NCBI RefSeq assembly: GCF_001279695.1
Contig: NZ_LGDD01000291.1
Span: forward strand, 1 to 64,000
Length of the DNA: 64,000 nucleotides
Reading direction: 5' to 3'
Source: Streptomyces sp. WM6378
Lineage (GTDB): Bacteria > Actinomycetota > Actinomycetes > Streptomycetales > Streptomycetaceae
The first letter of the stretch is position 1, and each line of letters begins with the position of its first letter. Below are positions 28,230 to 35,789 of the stretch, one piece after another. The position numbers and the translations under genes are program-made. The notes beneath the pieces were generated by a model that searched no databases, was not told the DNA's origin, and saw only the letters and a program-made list of their open reading frames with translations.

Positions 28230-29137
28230 CAGTCGGCCTCCTTCCTGCCCAGGCCGAACCAGCGGGCCTGGAACACCGTCACCACCGCGATGATCAGCGC
28301 GAGGATCACCGCGCCCGCGCTGCCCGCCCCCAGGTTCTGCCCCTGGCCGAGGGCGGTGTAGTAGAGGTAGACCAGCGGCGGGCGGGCGTAGGGCGGGTAA
28401 CCGCGGGCGTCGGACAGCAGGTTGTAGAACTCGTCGAACGCCTGGAACGCGTTGATCACCAGGAGCAGCACCACCGCGATCGACGTGGTGCGCAGCTGGG
28501 GGAAGGTGATGTGCCGGAACACCTGCCAGCCGGGCCGGGCGCCGTCGACCGCGGCCGCCTCGTACAGCCGCGGGCTGATCCGCTGGAGCCCGGCCAGGAA
28601 GAGGATCATGTAGAACCCGGCCTGCAGCCAGAGCCGCACCGTCACGATGACCAGCCAGTACCAGGGCGGATGCGTTGTCGAGAGCCAGGCCGTCTGGTCG
28701 GCGCCGAACCAGCCGAGCACGGTGTTGGCGAGGCCGAACCGCACCCCGTTGAAGATCGACATCTTCCAGATCAGCGCGGCGACCACGTACGAGCAGGCCG
28801 CCGGCAGGAAGAACACCGAGCGGAAGAACGCCTGGAAGCGGCGGATCCGGTTCACCATCAGCGCGAGGCCGAGCGCGAGCGCGTACGTCGCCGGGACGAT
28901 GAACAGCGAGAACACCGCGAACGTCCCCAGGCTGGACGTGAACGCGCCGTCGCGCAGCATCGCCGTGTAGTTGTCGAACCCCACGAAGTCGGTCGGCGAG
29001 ACCGTGTTGTGGGCGTCGAAGAAGCTCAGGTAGACGCTCCACAGCAGTGGGACGTACGTGAAGAGCGCGAGCCCCGCCGCGAACGGGCCGACGAAGATCC
29101 AGAACCAGAGGGTGTTGTCCGAAAAGCGCCGTCGCAT
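28229..29137 (-). CDS. Carbohydrate ABC transporter permease (MalF-like)
   Basis: A 302-residue membrane protein with about six helices and EAA motif LYEAAAVDGARPGWQVFRHITFPQLR. It pairs with the MalG-like subunit downstream to form the sugar channel. The gene starts 5 nt after the stop of the solute-binding protein, so the three genes form one operon. Confidence 0.93.
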   Translation of the reverse strand: MRRRFSDNTLWFWIFVGPFAAGLALFTYVPLLWSVYLSFFDAHNTVSPTDFVGFDNYTAMLRDGAFTSSLGTFAVFSLFIVPATYALALGLALMVNRIRRFQAFFRSVFFLPAACSYVVAALIWKMSIFNGVRFGLANTVLGWFGADQTAWLSTTHPPWYWLVIVTVRLWLQAGFYMILFLAGLQRISPRLYEAAAVDGARPGWQVFRHITFPQLRTTSIAVVLLLVINAFQAFDEFYNLLSDARGYPPYARPPLVYLYYTALGQGQNLGAGSAGAVILALIIAVVTVFQARWFGLGRKEAD

Positions 29138-29142
29138 GGCTG

Positions 29143-30396
29143 TCAGCTCTTCTTCACCCGCTGAAGTTCGTCATTGGTCTTCCGGATGACAGATTTCAAC
29201 TCGCTGTCAGGGCTGGCCCCGTCCTTGATGATCCGGTTCAGCGCGTCCTGGTACGCCGTCTGCAGCGTCGGCGTCCACAGCAGGGGCTGGGCGTAGCCGT
29301 GCTCCGTCGCGTACGTCACCGCGTCGGCCGCCGCGCCCTGCCGCAGCTTGGCCGCCTTCTTCGCGAGCGAGAGCCGGGCCGGGATGTGGAAGCCGTAGGA
29401 CAGCGCGAAGTCCTCCTGGAAATCGGTGCGTTCCACCCACAGCCACTTCACGTAGGCCTTCGCCTCGGCCTGGCGCTCCGAGCGGGTGGACACCGCGGCG
29501 GCGTACGCCCCGACCGGCACCGAGGGCTTCCCGTTCGGGCCGTCCTTGGGGAAGGGCAGCACCCCGAAGTCGTCGCCCAGCGCCTTCTGCACGGCGGGCA
29601 GCGCCCACAGCCCCGACCACTGCATCGCGGTCAGGCCCTGGAGGAACGCGGAGGGGTCCGACCAGTCGGAGGGCGCCCCGAGCAACAGCGACTCGTCGGC
29701 GTACAGCTGACGCAGCTTGCCGAGCGTGCGGGCGGCGGCCGGGTCGTCGAAGCCCGCCCTGCCGTCGGCGGTGACCAGGCTCAGCCCGGCCGCGTACAGC
29801 GGCGTACCGCCGAGGACGCCCGCTCCGCCGTCGTTGCCGAGGAAGAGCCCCTTGACCTTGTTGCGCGTCAACGCCTTGGCCGCGTCCACGAGTTCGTCCA
29901 GGGTGGCCGGCGGCTGGACGCCCGCATCCTTGAGGAGGCTCTTGCGGTAGTAGAGGAACTGCGTGTCGACGACCTGCGGGATGCCCCAGACCTTCCCGTC
30001 GTACGTCTTGGGTGCGAGCACCGCCGGATTGAAGTCGTCCTTCACCCCGTCGAGCAGCGCGCTGAGATCGGCGACCTGGCCGCCCCGGATCTGGTCCAGG
30101 GTCGGCCCGTTGACCTCGAAGACGTCCGGGCCCGACGCCGTGAGCAGCGCGGCCGCGGTCTGCTGGTCGTAATTGCCGGGCCGCCACTGCACGGCGACCT
30201 TCGCCTTGTCGTACGCGGCCGCGTAACGGCGCACGGCGGCCTCGGTGCCGGCCTCGCCGTACTGGTGGTACCAGTGGTCGAGCGTGACCTTCCCGTCCGG
30301 TGAACTCCCTTTGTCCCGGCCGGTGTTGGAGCCGCAAGCGGTGAGCAGACCGAGTGCGGCCCCGGTACCGAGCAGTGTCCGGCGGCTGATCGTCAT
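29143..30396 (-). CDS. Carbohydrate-binding lipoprotein of ABC transporter
   Basis: A 417-residue solute-binding protein. The N-terminus MTISRRTLLGTGAALGLLTAC combines a twin-arginine motif (SRRTLLG) with a lipobox (LLTAC, Cys21), so it is probably a Tat-exported lipoprotein. The mature part has sugar-binder features: LDHWYHQYGEAG, GPDVFEVN, GKVWGIPQVVDTQFLYYRKSLLKDAG, GPNGKPSVPVGAYAAAV. It delivers a sugar or oligosaccharide to the two downstream permeases; substrate unknown. The import ATPase is presumably the shared Streptomyces MsiK encoded elsewhere. Confidence 0.92.
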   Translation of the reverse strand: MTISRRTLLGTGAALGLLTACGSNTGRDKGSSPDGKVTLDHWYHQYGEAGTEAAVRRYAAAYDKAKVAVQWRPGNYDQQTAAALLTASGPDVFEVNGPTLDQIRGGQVADLSALLDGVKDDFNPAVLAPKTYDGKVWGIPQVVDTQFLYYRKSLLKDAGVQPPATLDELVDAAKALTRNKVKGLFLGNDGGAGVLGGTPLYAAGLSLVTADGRAGFDDPAAARTLGKLRQLYADESLLLGAPSDWSDPSAFLQGLTAMQWSGLWALPAVQKALGDDFGVLPFPKDGPNGKPSVPVGAYAAAVSTRSERQAEAKAYVKWLWVERTDFQEDFALSYGFHIPARLSLAKKAAKLRQGAAADAVTYATEHGYAQPLLWTPTLQTAYQDALNRIIKDGASPDSELKSVIRKTNDELQRVKKS

Positions 30397-30510
30397 GGCG
30401 TACGCCCCCTGTTCGTCATCCCGCTGTACGCCTCAACGATCAACCATGCAGGGGGATTACGACAGCGATATTGCGGCGATGTGTCGGCCCGGACGAATGT
30501 GCCCGCCCGG

Positions 30511-32376
30511 TCAGGCCTCGACGCGGGCCGCGCTCGGGCCGAGCCGGAAGCGCAGCCGGCAGATCACCGCGTCGGTGTCCTTGCGCACGGCGTGGGCGAG
30601 GACGGCGCCGCGCTGGTTCTGCAGCATCCGCTGCCAGATGTGCGCGGGCTCCACCTCCGGTATCAGCACCGTGACCCGGGTGTGCGGGTGGTAGGTGTGG
30701 ACGCGGCTCACGTAGTCGGCGACCGGCCGGCCCAGGCTGCGGTGCTGGGAGGTCAGCTCGACCAGCTCCACGCCCGGGTTCCACAGCTCCCAGTCGCGGC
30801 GCAGCGCCTCCATGTCGCGCCGGTCGTCCTCGTCGGGGTGGCTCACCGTCACGGCCCGCACCTCGTCGCCCAGGGACACGGCGGCGTTCAGGGCCTCGCA
30901 GGTCAGCCGGGACAAGTGGGAAACCGGCACGATCACCAACGACCGGTCGCGGCGCGGCGGTTCGGGCACCCGGCCGAGGCCCAGGCGGTCCGCGATGCGT
31001 CCGTACGCCCGGTGGACGGCCTCGAAGGCGAGCACCAGGAGCGGCAGCGCGATGACGATCAGCCAGGCGCCCTCGGTGAACTTGGTGGCGGTCACCACGA
31101 CCGCCGAGATGCCGGTCAGGACCGCGCCGAAGCCGTTGAGGACGGCCTTCCACCGCCAGCCGGGGGAACGTTCCAGGCGCCAGTGGATCACCATGCCGGT
31201 CTGGCAGATGGTGAAGCCGACGAAGACACCGATCGCGAAGAGCGGGACCAGAGTATTGGTGTCGCCGCCCGAGAAGACCAGGAGCGCCGCGGACACGGCG
31301 GCAAGGGCGAGCACGCCGTGCCGGTGCACCTGACGGTCGGCCTTGAGGCCGAAGACGTGCGGCAGGTAGTTGTCGCGGGCCAGCAGCGACATGAGGACGG
31401 GCAGCCCTCCGAAGGACGTGTTCGCGGCGAGCGCCAGAAGGATGACGGTGGCGAACTGCACGACGTAGAAAGCCCAGTTGTGGCCGAGGGACGCGTCCGC
31501 GAGCTGGGCGAGGACGGTGACGCCCTCGACCGGCTGGAGGTGGAAGCGGCCGATGAGCACCGAGAGGCCGATCAGCATGACCCCGAGCAGCGCGCCGAGC
31601 GCCACCTCGGTGCGCTGGGCGCGCTTGGCGGCCGGGGCACGGAAGGACGGCACGGCGTTCGCGACGGCCTCGACGCCGGTCAGCGCGGAACACCCGGACG
31701 CGAAGGCCTTGAGCAGCAGCAGGGCGCCGACGCTGGTCGCGTTGCCCGCCAGGACGGAGGCGTGCCCGTCGGCGGTGTACGTGGACGCGGGCGCGGAGCG
31801 GAAGAGGCCGACGACGACGATCGCGAGGATGGAGGTGATGAACACCGCGGTCGGGACGATGAACGCCTTCGCCGAGTCGACGATGCCGCGCAGGTTGATG
31901 GCGGTGACCAGGACGAGCACGCCGAGGCAGATGACGAGCCGGTCACCGTAGAGACCGGGGAAGGCCGAGGTCAGCGCGGCCACGCCCGCCGTGACGGACA
32001 CGGCCACGTTCAGGACGTAGTCGAGGATCAGCGAGGCGGCGGCCACCAGGCCGGTGCGGGCGCCCAGGTGGCGGCGGGCCACCGCGTAGGAGCCGCCGCC
32101 GTTCGGGAAGGCCGCGATGACCTGCCGGTAGGAGGCGACGAGCACCGCGAGCAGCCCGGCGATGGCCAGCGTCACGGGAAGCGTGAAGCCGAGCCCGTAC
32201 GCACCGGCCCCGGCGAGGACCAGGACGATGGCCTCCGGTCCGTACGCCACGGAGGCCATCGCGTCCAGGGAGAGAGCGGCCAGCCCCTGCGTGGCGGTGA
32301 GCCGGTGCCGGTCGACCGCTCCGGGAGGTTCTTCGGGGGCCGCGTCGCTGACGACGGCCTTCGACGTGGTGAGCAT
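30511..32376 (-). CDS. APC-superfamily permease with cytoplasmic C-terminal domain
   Basis: A 621-residue protein with about 12 membrane helices in the first 450 residues (LSLDAMASVAYGPEAIVLVLAGAG is the helix-1 signature) and a soluble C-terminal domain (about 455-621: SLVIVPVSHLSRLTCEALNAA, VTVSHPDEDD) that looks like a UspA-like fold. This layout matches APC permeases akin to the KimA potassium transporter, though amino-acid transport cannot be ruled out. ATG at 32376 fits an ordinary N-terminus. It is divergent from the VOC protein gene, with 235 nt between, in which I see no riboswitch. Confidence 0.87.
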   Translation of the reverse strand: MLTTSKAVVSDAAPEEPPGAVDRHRLTATQGLAALSLDAMASVAYGPEAIVLVLAGAGAYGLGFTLPVTLAIAGLLAVLVASYRQVIAAFPNGGGSYAVARRHLGARTGLVAAASLILDYVLNVAVSVTAGVAALTSAFPGLYGDRLVICLGVLVLVTAINLRGIVDSAKAFIVPTAVFITSILAIVVVGLFRSAPASTYTADGHASVLAGNATSVGALLLLKAFASGCSALTGVEAVANAVPSFRAPAAKRAQRTEVALGALLGVMLIGLSVLIGRFHLQPVEGVTVLAQLADASLGHNWAFYVVQFATVILLALAANTSFGGLPVLMSLLARDNYLPHVFGLKADRQVHRHGVLALAAVSAALLVFSGGDTNTLVPLFAIGVFVGFTICQTGMVIHWRLERSPGWRWKAVLNGFGAVLTGISAVVVTATKFTEGAWLIVIALPLLVLAFEAVHRAYGRIADRLGLGRVPEPPRRDRSLVIVPVSHLSRLTCEALNAAVSLGDEVRAVTVSHPDEDDRRDMEALRRDWELWNPGVELVELTSQHRSLGRPVADYVSRVHTYHPHTRVTVLIPEVEPAHIWQRMLQNQRGAVLAHAVRKDTDAVICRLRFRLGPSAARVEA

Positions 32377-32611
32377 TCGCCCAGCGTGCGACCCGCCCCG
32401 CCCGTTGCCACGCCCCCTTGGCGCCCCCTTGTCGGAGGGCGGCCGCATCCATACGCGGTCTTGACGCGAGGGCCTTTCCAGACGGGGAGCCCCACAGAGG
32501 AGAGGGCGCTCTGCCGCCGCCCGAAAAACAAACGCGGCACGGCGATGAGTTTTCGCGCGGGCCGCCGTCTACCCCTCGTAAGCAACGCCACCACCCACGA
32601 GGGAGCACGAC

Positions 32612-33016
32612 ATGCCCACCATGATCTTCGTCAATCTGCCGGTGAAGGACCTGGACCGCTCGAAGGACTTCTTCGGCAAGCTGGGCTACTCGTTCAATCC
32701 CCAGTTCACCGACGAGAACGCGGGCTGTCTGGTCATCAGCGACACGATCTACGCGATGCTGCTCACCGAGCCGTTCTTCAAGGGCTTCACGAAGCGCCAG
32801 ATCGCCGACACCGCGACGACCGTCGAGTCGATCGTCTGCCTGAGCGCCGACAGCCGCGAGGAGGTCGACCGCCTGGTCGACACCGCGCTGGCCTCCGGCG
32901 GCTCGCCCGCCCAGGAGACCATGGAGCAGGGGCCCATGTACGGCCGCTCCTTCCTGGACCCGGACGGGCACCACTGGGAGGTCATGTACATGGACCCGGC
33001 CGCGATCAACGCCTGA
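32612..33016 (+). CDS. VOC-family (glyoxalase-like) protein
   Basis: This 134-residue protein shows the beta-alpha-beta-beta-beta pattern of the vicinal oxygen chelate fold: MIFVNLPVKDLDRSKDFFGKLGYSFNPQF at the start and GRSFLDPDGHHWEVMYMDP at the end. Such proteins include fosfomycin/bleomycin resistance and dioxygenase-like enzymes; no specific activity can be assigned. ATG at 32612 follows GAGGGAGCACGAC. Its last 11 nt overlap the convergent SDR gene. Confidence 0.9.
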   Translation: MPTMIFVNLPVKDLDRSKDFFGKLGYSFNPQFTDENAGCLVISDTIYAMLLTEPFFKGFTKRQIADTATTVESIVCLSADSREEVDRLVDTALASGGSPAQETMEQGPMYGRSFLDPDGHHWEVMYMDPAAINA

Positions 33017-33959
33017 GCCGGCCCGGCCGAAGGGGCGTCAGCTTTTCGTACGTCACGCCGGTGAGCTGCTCGGAAGCCGCCCAGAGACGTTCACCGGCGA
33101 TGTCGTCCAGCGTCCACTTGGCCCGCCAGGACTTGGCGGGCGCGCCGCGCCACATCATCAGGGACGGGCCCGTGAACGAGTCGGGCCGCACCCCGGGCGC
33201 GGTCGCCGCGTACAGCGTGGGCAGCGCGCCGGCCTCGGCGGGCTGGGCCATGACGCGGTTGCCCAGCTCGACGATCCGCTCGGCGACCTTGCGGCCCTCC
33301 ATCCGTACGCCCCGCGTCTGGAGGCCGGTCGCGGCGTAGCCGGGGTGCGCGGCCGCCGCGACGATGTCCGAGCCCGCAGTCCGCAGGCGTCGCGCGAGCT
33401 CATGGATGAAGAGCAGGTTCGCCGACTTGGACCGCCCGTAGGCGATCCAACGCCGGTAGTGGTGCTCGCTGTTGAGATCGCCGAGGTCGATATTGGCCAG
33501 CGCGTGCATCCCACTGGACACGCTCACCACACGCGCCGCCGCGGCCGCCCGCAGCCGGGGCAGCAGCAGTCCGGTGAGCGCGAAGTGCCCCAGGTGGTTG
33601 ACGCCGAACTGCGTCTCGAACCCGTCGGCCGTCCTCCCGTAGGGAAGCGCCATCACGCCCGCGTTGTTGACGAGCAGATCGAGCTGTCCGTACGGGAACG
33701 TCGCGGCGAACTCCCGCACCGAGGCGAGGTCGGCCAGGTCGAGCCGCCTGAACTCGGCCTCCGCGCCCGGGACTTCGGCCCTGATGCGCTCCTCGGCCTC
33801 CCGGCCGCGCGGCTCGCTGCGGCAGGCGAGCACCACCCGTGCGCCACGGCGGGCCAGCTCCCGCGCCGTGACCAGACCGATGCCGCTGTTCGCCCCGGTG
33901 ACGACGGCCGTGCGGCCGCTCTGATCGGGGATGTCCTGAACACTCCAGCCCTGAGCCAT
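33006..33959 (-). CDS. Short-chain dehydrogenase, retinol-dehydrogenase-like
   Basis: An SDR oxidoreductase of 317 residues. The cofactor motif TGANSGIG is at 20-27, NNAGVMALPYG follows, and the catalytic Ser lies in VVSVSSGMHA with YGRSKSANLL holding Tyr and Lys. Arg in VLACRSEPRG suggests NADP(H). It resembles the WW-domain/retinol dehydrogenase-like SDRs of actinobacteria. Substrate unknown. It ends in an 11-nt overlap with the VOC gene and starts just downstream of the second SDR gene on the same strand. Confidence 0.92.
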   Translation of the reverse strand: MAQGWSVQDIPDQSGRTAVVTGANSGIGLVTARELARRGARVVLACRSEPRGREAEERIRAEVPGAEAEFRRLDLADLASVREFAATFPYGQLDLLVNNAGVMALPYGRTADGFETQFGVNHLGHFALTGLLLPRLRAAAAARVVSVSSGMHALANIDLGDLNSEHHYRRWIAYGRSKSANLLFIHELARRLRTAGSDIVAAAAHPGYAATGLQTRGVRMEGRKVAERIVELGNRVMAQPAEAGALPTLYAATAPGVRPDSFTGPSLMMWRGAPAKSWRAKWTLDDIAGERLWAASEQLTGVTYEKLTPLRPGRLRR

Positions 33960-34019
33960 GCGCCCACCGTACCGGTGGGTATGCCTGGTGAGCGGGGTGG
34001 GGCCGTGGTGGCGTACGGG

Positions 34020-34784
34020 TCAGGCGGAGGCGCCGCCGTCGATGACGAGGTCCGCGCCGACGACCGAGGCGGCGTCGTCGGAGGCCAGGTACAGCACGGC
34101 CGCCGCGGCCTCGGCCGTCGTCGAGACCCGGCCGAGCGGCTGGACCTCCTTCATGCGGATCGCCCGCTCGGCCTCGCTCTCGCCCGGCCGCAGCGACATG
34201 GTGGTGTCGATCGGACCCGGGCTCACCACGTTGATCCGCACCCCGTCCTGAATGTGGTCGAGGGCGGCGCCCCTGGTCAGCGCGCTGACGGCGGCCTTGG
34301 ACGTGGCGTACGCGGCGAGGCCGGGACGGCGGCTGTGGGCGCCCAGGTTGGAGGCGATGTTGACGATGGCGCCGCCCGACTCCTGGGTGCGCATGTGGGC
34401 GATCTCGGCTTGGAGCGCGTAGAGAACGCCGGTGACGTTGACAGATATCAGCGTCTGCCAGTCACTCTCCGACAGCTCGACGACGGGGGCGCCGCCGCGG
34501 AAGACCCCGGCGTTGTTGACCGCCACGTCGAGGGAACCGAACCGTTCGACCACGTCGGCCACCAGGCCGCGCACGGCCGCGGATTCGGACACGTCGGCGG
34601 TGAACGCGGCCGCCGTGCCGCCCGCCTGTGCGATCAGAGCCACCGTCTCGTCGAGGGTCGCGGCCGTACGCCCGGCGACGGCGACCCGGGCCCCCTCGGC
34701 GGCGAAGGCGAGCGCGACGGCCCGGCCGAGCCCGGAACCGGCGCCGGTGACGAGAACGGTCTTGTGCGCGAAACGAGCAGACAT
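34020..34784 (-). CDS. Short-chain dehydrogenase/reductase (classical)
   Basis: A classical SDR of 254 residues: TGAGSGLGRAVALAFA (cofactor), NNAGVFRGG, catalytic Ser in VNIASNLGAHS, Tyr/Lys in YATSKAA, and PG motif NVVSPGPIDTTM. ATG at 34784 lacks a good ribosome site. Immediately upstream lies TTGACCAATCGTTC, which closely matches the element before the TetR gene at 34857-35441, so the TetR protein probably controls this gene. That upstream TetR gene is on the same strand, 72 nt away. Confidence 0.93.
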   Translation of the reverse strand: MSARFAHKTVLVTGAGSGLGRAVALAFAAEGARVAVAGRTAATLDETVALIAQAGGTAAAFTADVSESAAVRGLVADVVERFGSLDVAVNNAGVFRGGAPVVELSESDWQTLISVNVTGVLYALQAEIAHMRTQESGGAIVNIASNLGAHSRRPGLAAYATSKAAVSALTRGAALDHIQDGVRINVVSPGPIDTTMSLRPGESEAERAIRMKEVQPLGRVSTTAEAAAAVLYLASDDAASVVGADLVIDGGASA

Positions 34785-34788
34785 ATTC

Positions 34789-34808
34789 TTGACCAATCGT
34801 TCTGTTAT
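34789..34808. promoter_or_regulatory. Candidate TetR operator, SDR gene
   Basis: TTGACCAATCGTTCTGTTAT lies directly in front of the SDR start. Its first 14 bases match the reverse complement of 35464-35477 (TTGACCGATCGTTC) with one difference. TTGACC could also serve as a -35. Confidence 0.65.
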
Positions 34809-34856
34809 CGGGGTGTGGGTGGCTAAGGCCGGGGGCAGTGGGCAATCGCGCACCGG

Positions 34857-35441
34857 TCAGTCGAGCACCGTCAGAATCTGTTCGGCCGCATCCCGCACCC
34901 GCCCCGGCTCGCCGGACGCCTTGCCGACGATCCGTACTCCCTGGAGGAAGACGAGCAGCATCCGGGCGAGCCCGCGCGGATCGCGGTCCGCGGGCAGTTC
35001 GCCCTGCGCCTGGGCCCGTACGAGCGCGGAGCGCAGCAGGGTCTCGATGTGCTCCCAGCTGAGCTCGACCCGGCGGGCCGCGGCGCTGTCGTGCGGGGCG
35101 AGTTCCGCGGCGGTGTTGGTGACGAAACAGCCGGTCAGGCGGGATGTATGGGCCGTCGACTCGGCGGCGAAGCGCCGCACCACACTGCGTACGGCGGGCA
35201 GTGCGGGCCCGGGGCCGGACAGCTCGGCGAGCAGTTCGGGGTCGCGGTGCTCCGCGTACCGGTCAAGGGCCTTGAGGTACAGCTCGTGCTTGTTGCCGAA
35301 CGTCGCGTAGATGCTGGCGCGGCCGATGCCGAGGTGCTCGACGAGGTCCGCCATCGACGTCGCCTCGTAGCCGCGCCGCCAGAACAGCTCAAGGGCTGAC
35401 TGGAGCGCGGCGTCAGGGTCGAATTCCTTGGTCCTGGCCAC
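34857..35441 (-). CDS. TetR/AcrR-family regulator
   Basis: A 194-residue repressor with HTH in about 10-50 (ALQSALELFWRRGYEATSMADLVEHLGIGRASIYATFGNKHELYLKAL). The C-terminal half, with CFVTNTAAELAPHD, fits the YcdC/ComR-like group. ATG at 35441. An element GAACGATCGGTCAA lies 23-36 nt upstream, inside the 3' end of nirD, and a near-identical element precedes the SDR gene downstream, so autoregulation plus control of the SDR gene is the simplest reading. Confidence 0.9.
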   Translation of the reverse strand: MARTKEFDPDAALQSALELFWRRGYEATSMADLVEHLGIGRASIYATFGNKHELYLKALDRYAEHRDPELLAELSGPGPALPAVRSVVRRFAAESTAHTSRLTGCFVTNTAAELAPHDSAAARRVELSWEHIETLLRSALVRAQAQGELPADRDPRGLARMLLVFLQGVRIVGKASGEPGRVRDAAEQILTVLD

Positions 35442-35456
35442 ATGGCGACAGTAGAA

Positions 35457-35789
35457 CTAATTGGAACGATCGGTCAAGTAAGCCTGGACGGCCTGCGCTT
35501 CGTCGTCCAGGCAGGTCCCGGTCTCCAGGTCGAAGCGGTGTTTCAGGAGCGGGGACGCGACATAGGGACGGCCCTCCGGAGTGGAGCCGAGCAGTCCGCG
35601 GGAGAGGACGTAGGCGCCGGTGAACGGGTCACGGTTGTCGATGGCGTACGTACGGCCGCGGCGGTCGCTGAAGACGGCGGCCTGGCGGCCGTCGGGCAGC
35701 AGGGCCGCCACCCCGCGCCCGGGGGTCAGGCGGGCGGCCTCGCAGACCTCGAACCAGCCGTCGTCCAGCTTGAGTTGGACCATCGTCAT
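35457..35789 (-). CDS. nirD: Nitrite reductase small subunit
   Basis: A 110-residue protein of the NirD type, a Rieske-fold domain that in many members has lost the iron-sulfur ligands. Here the cluster-binding positions carry YAIDNRDPFTGAYVLSRG and VASPLLKHRFDLETG, without the Cys-His pairs of a true Rieske protein. It supports NADH-dependent reduction of nitrite to ammonium by NirB. ATG at 35789 follows GGAGCG and overlaps the nirB stop (ATGA). The 3' end contains a candidate TetR operator for the next gene. Confidence 0.92.
   Translation of the reverse strand: MTMVQLKLDDGWFEVCEAARLTPGRGVAALLPDGRQAAVFSDRRGRTYAIDNRDPFTGAYVLSRGLLGSTPEGRPYVASPLLKHRFDLETGTCLDDEAQAVQAYLTDRSN
35459..35477. promoter_or_regulatory. 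Candidate TetR operator within the nirD 3' end
   Basis: AATTGGAACGATCGGTCAA overlaps the last codons and stop of nirD. On the minus strand it reads TTGACCGATCGTTC, matching the site before the SDR gene. The core ACGATCGG is near-palindromic around CGATCG. Confidence 0.65.

Noticed and set aside
30262..30277. GTACTGGTGGTACCAGTGG in the sugar-binding gene as another CCTGGTACCAG operator
   Set aside because: It lies inside coding sequence and lacks the leading CCTGGTAC match; chance is more likely.
32377..32611. Possible c-di-AMP (ydaO-type) riboswitch before the APC permease
   Set aside because: The permease resembles KimA, so I looked, but the expected conserved blocks are not visible on the minus strand here.
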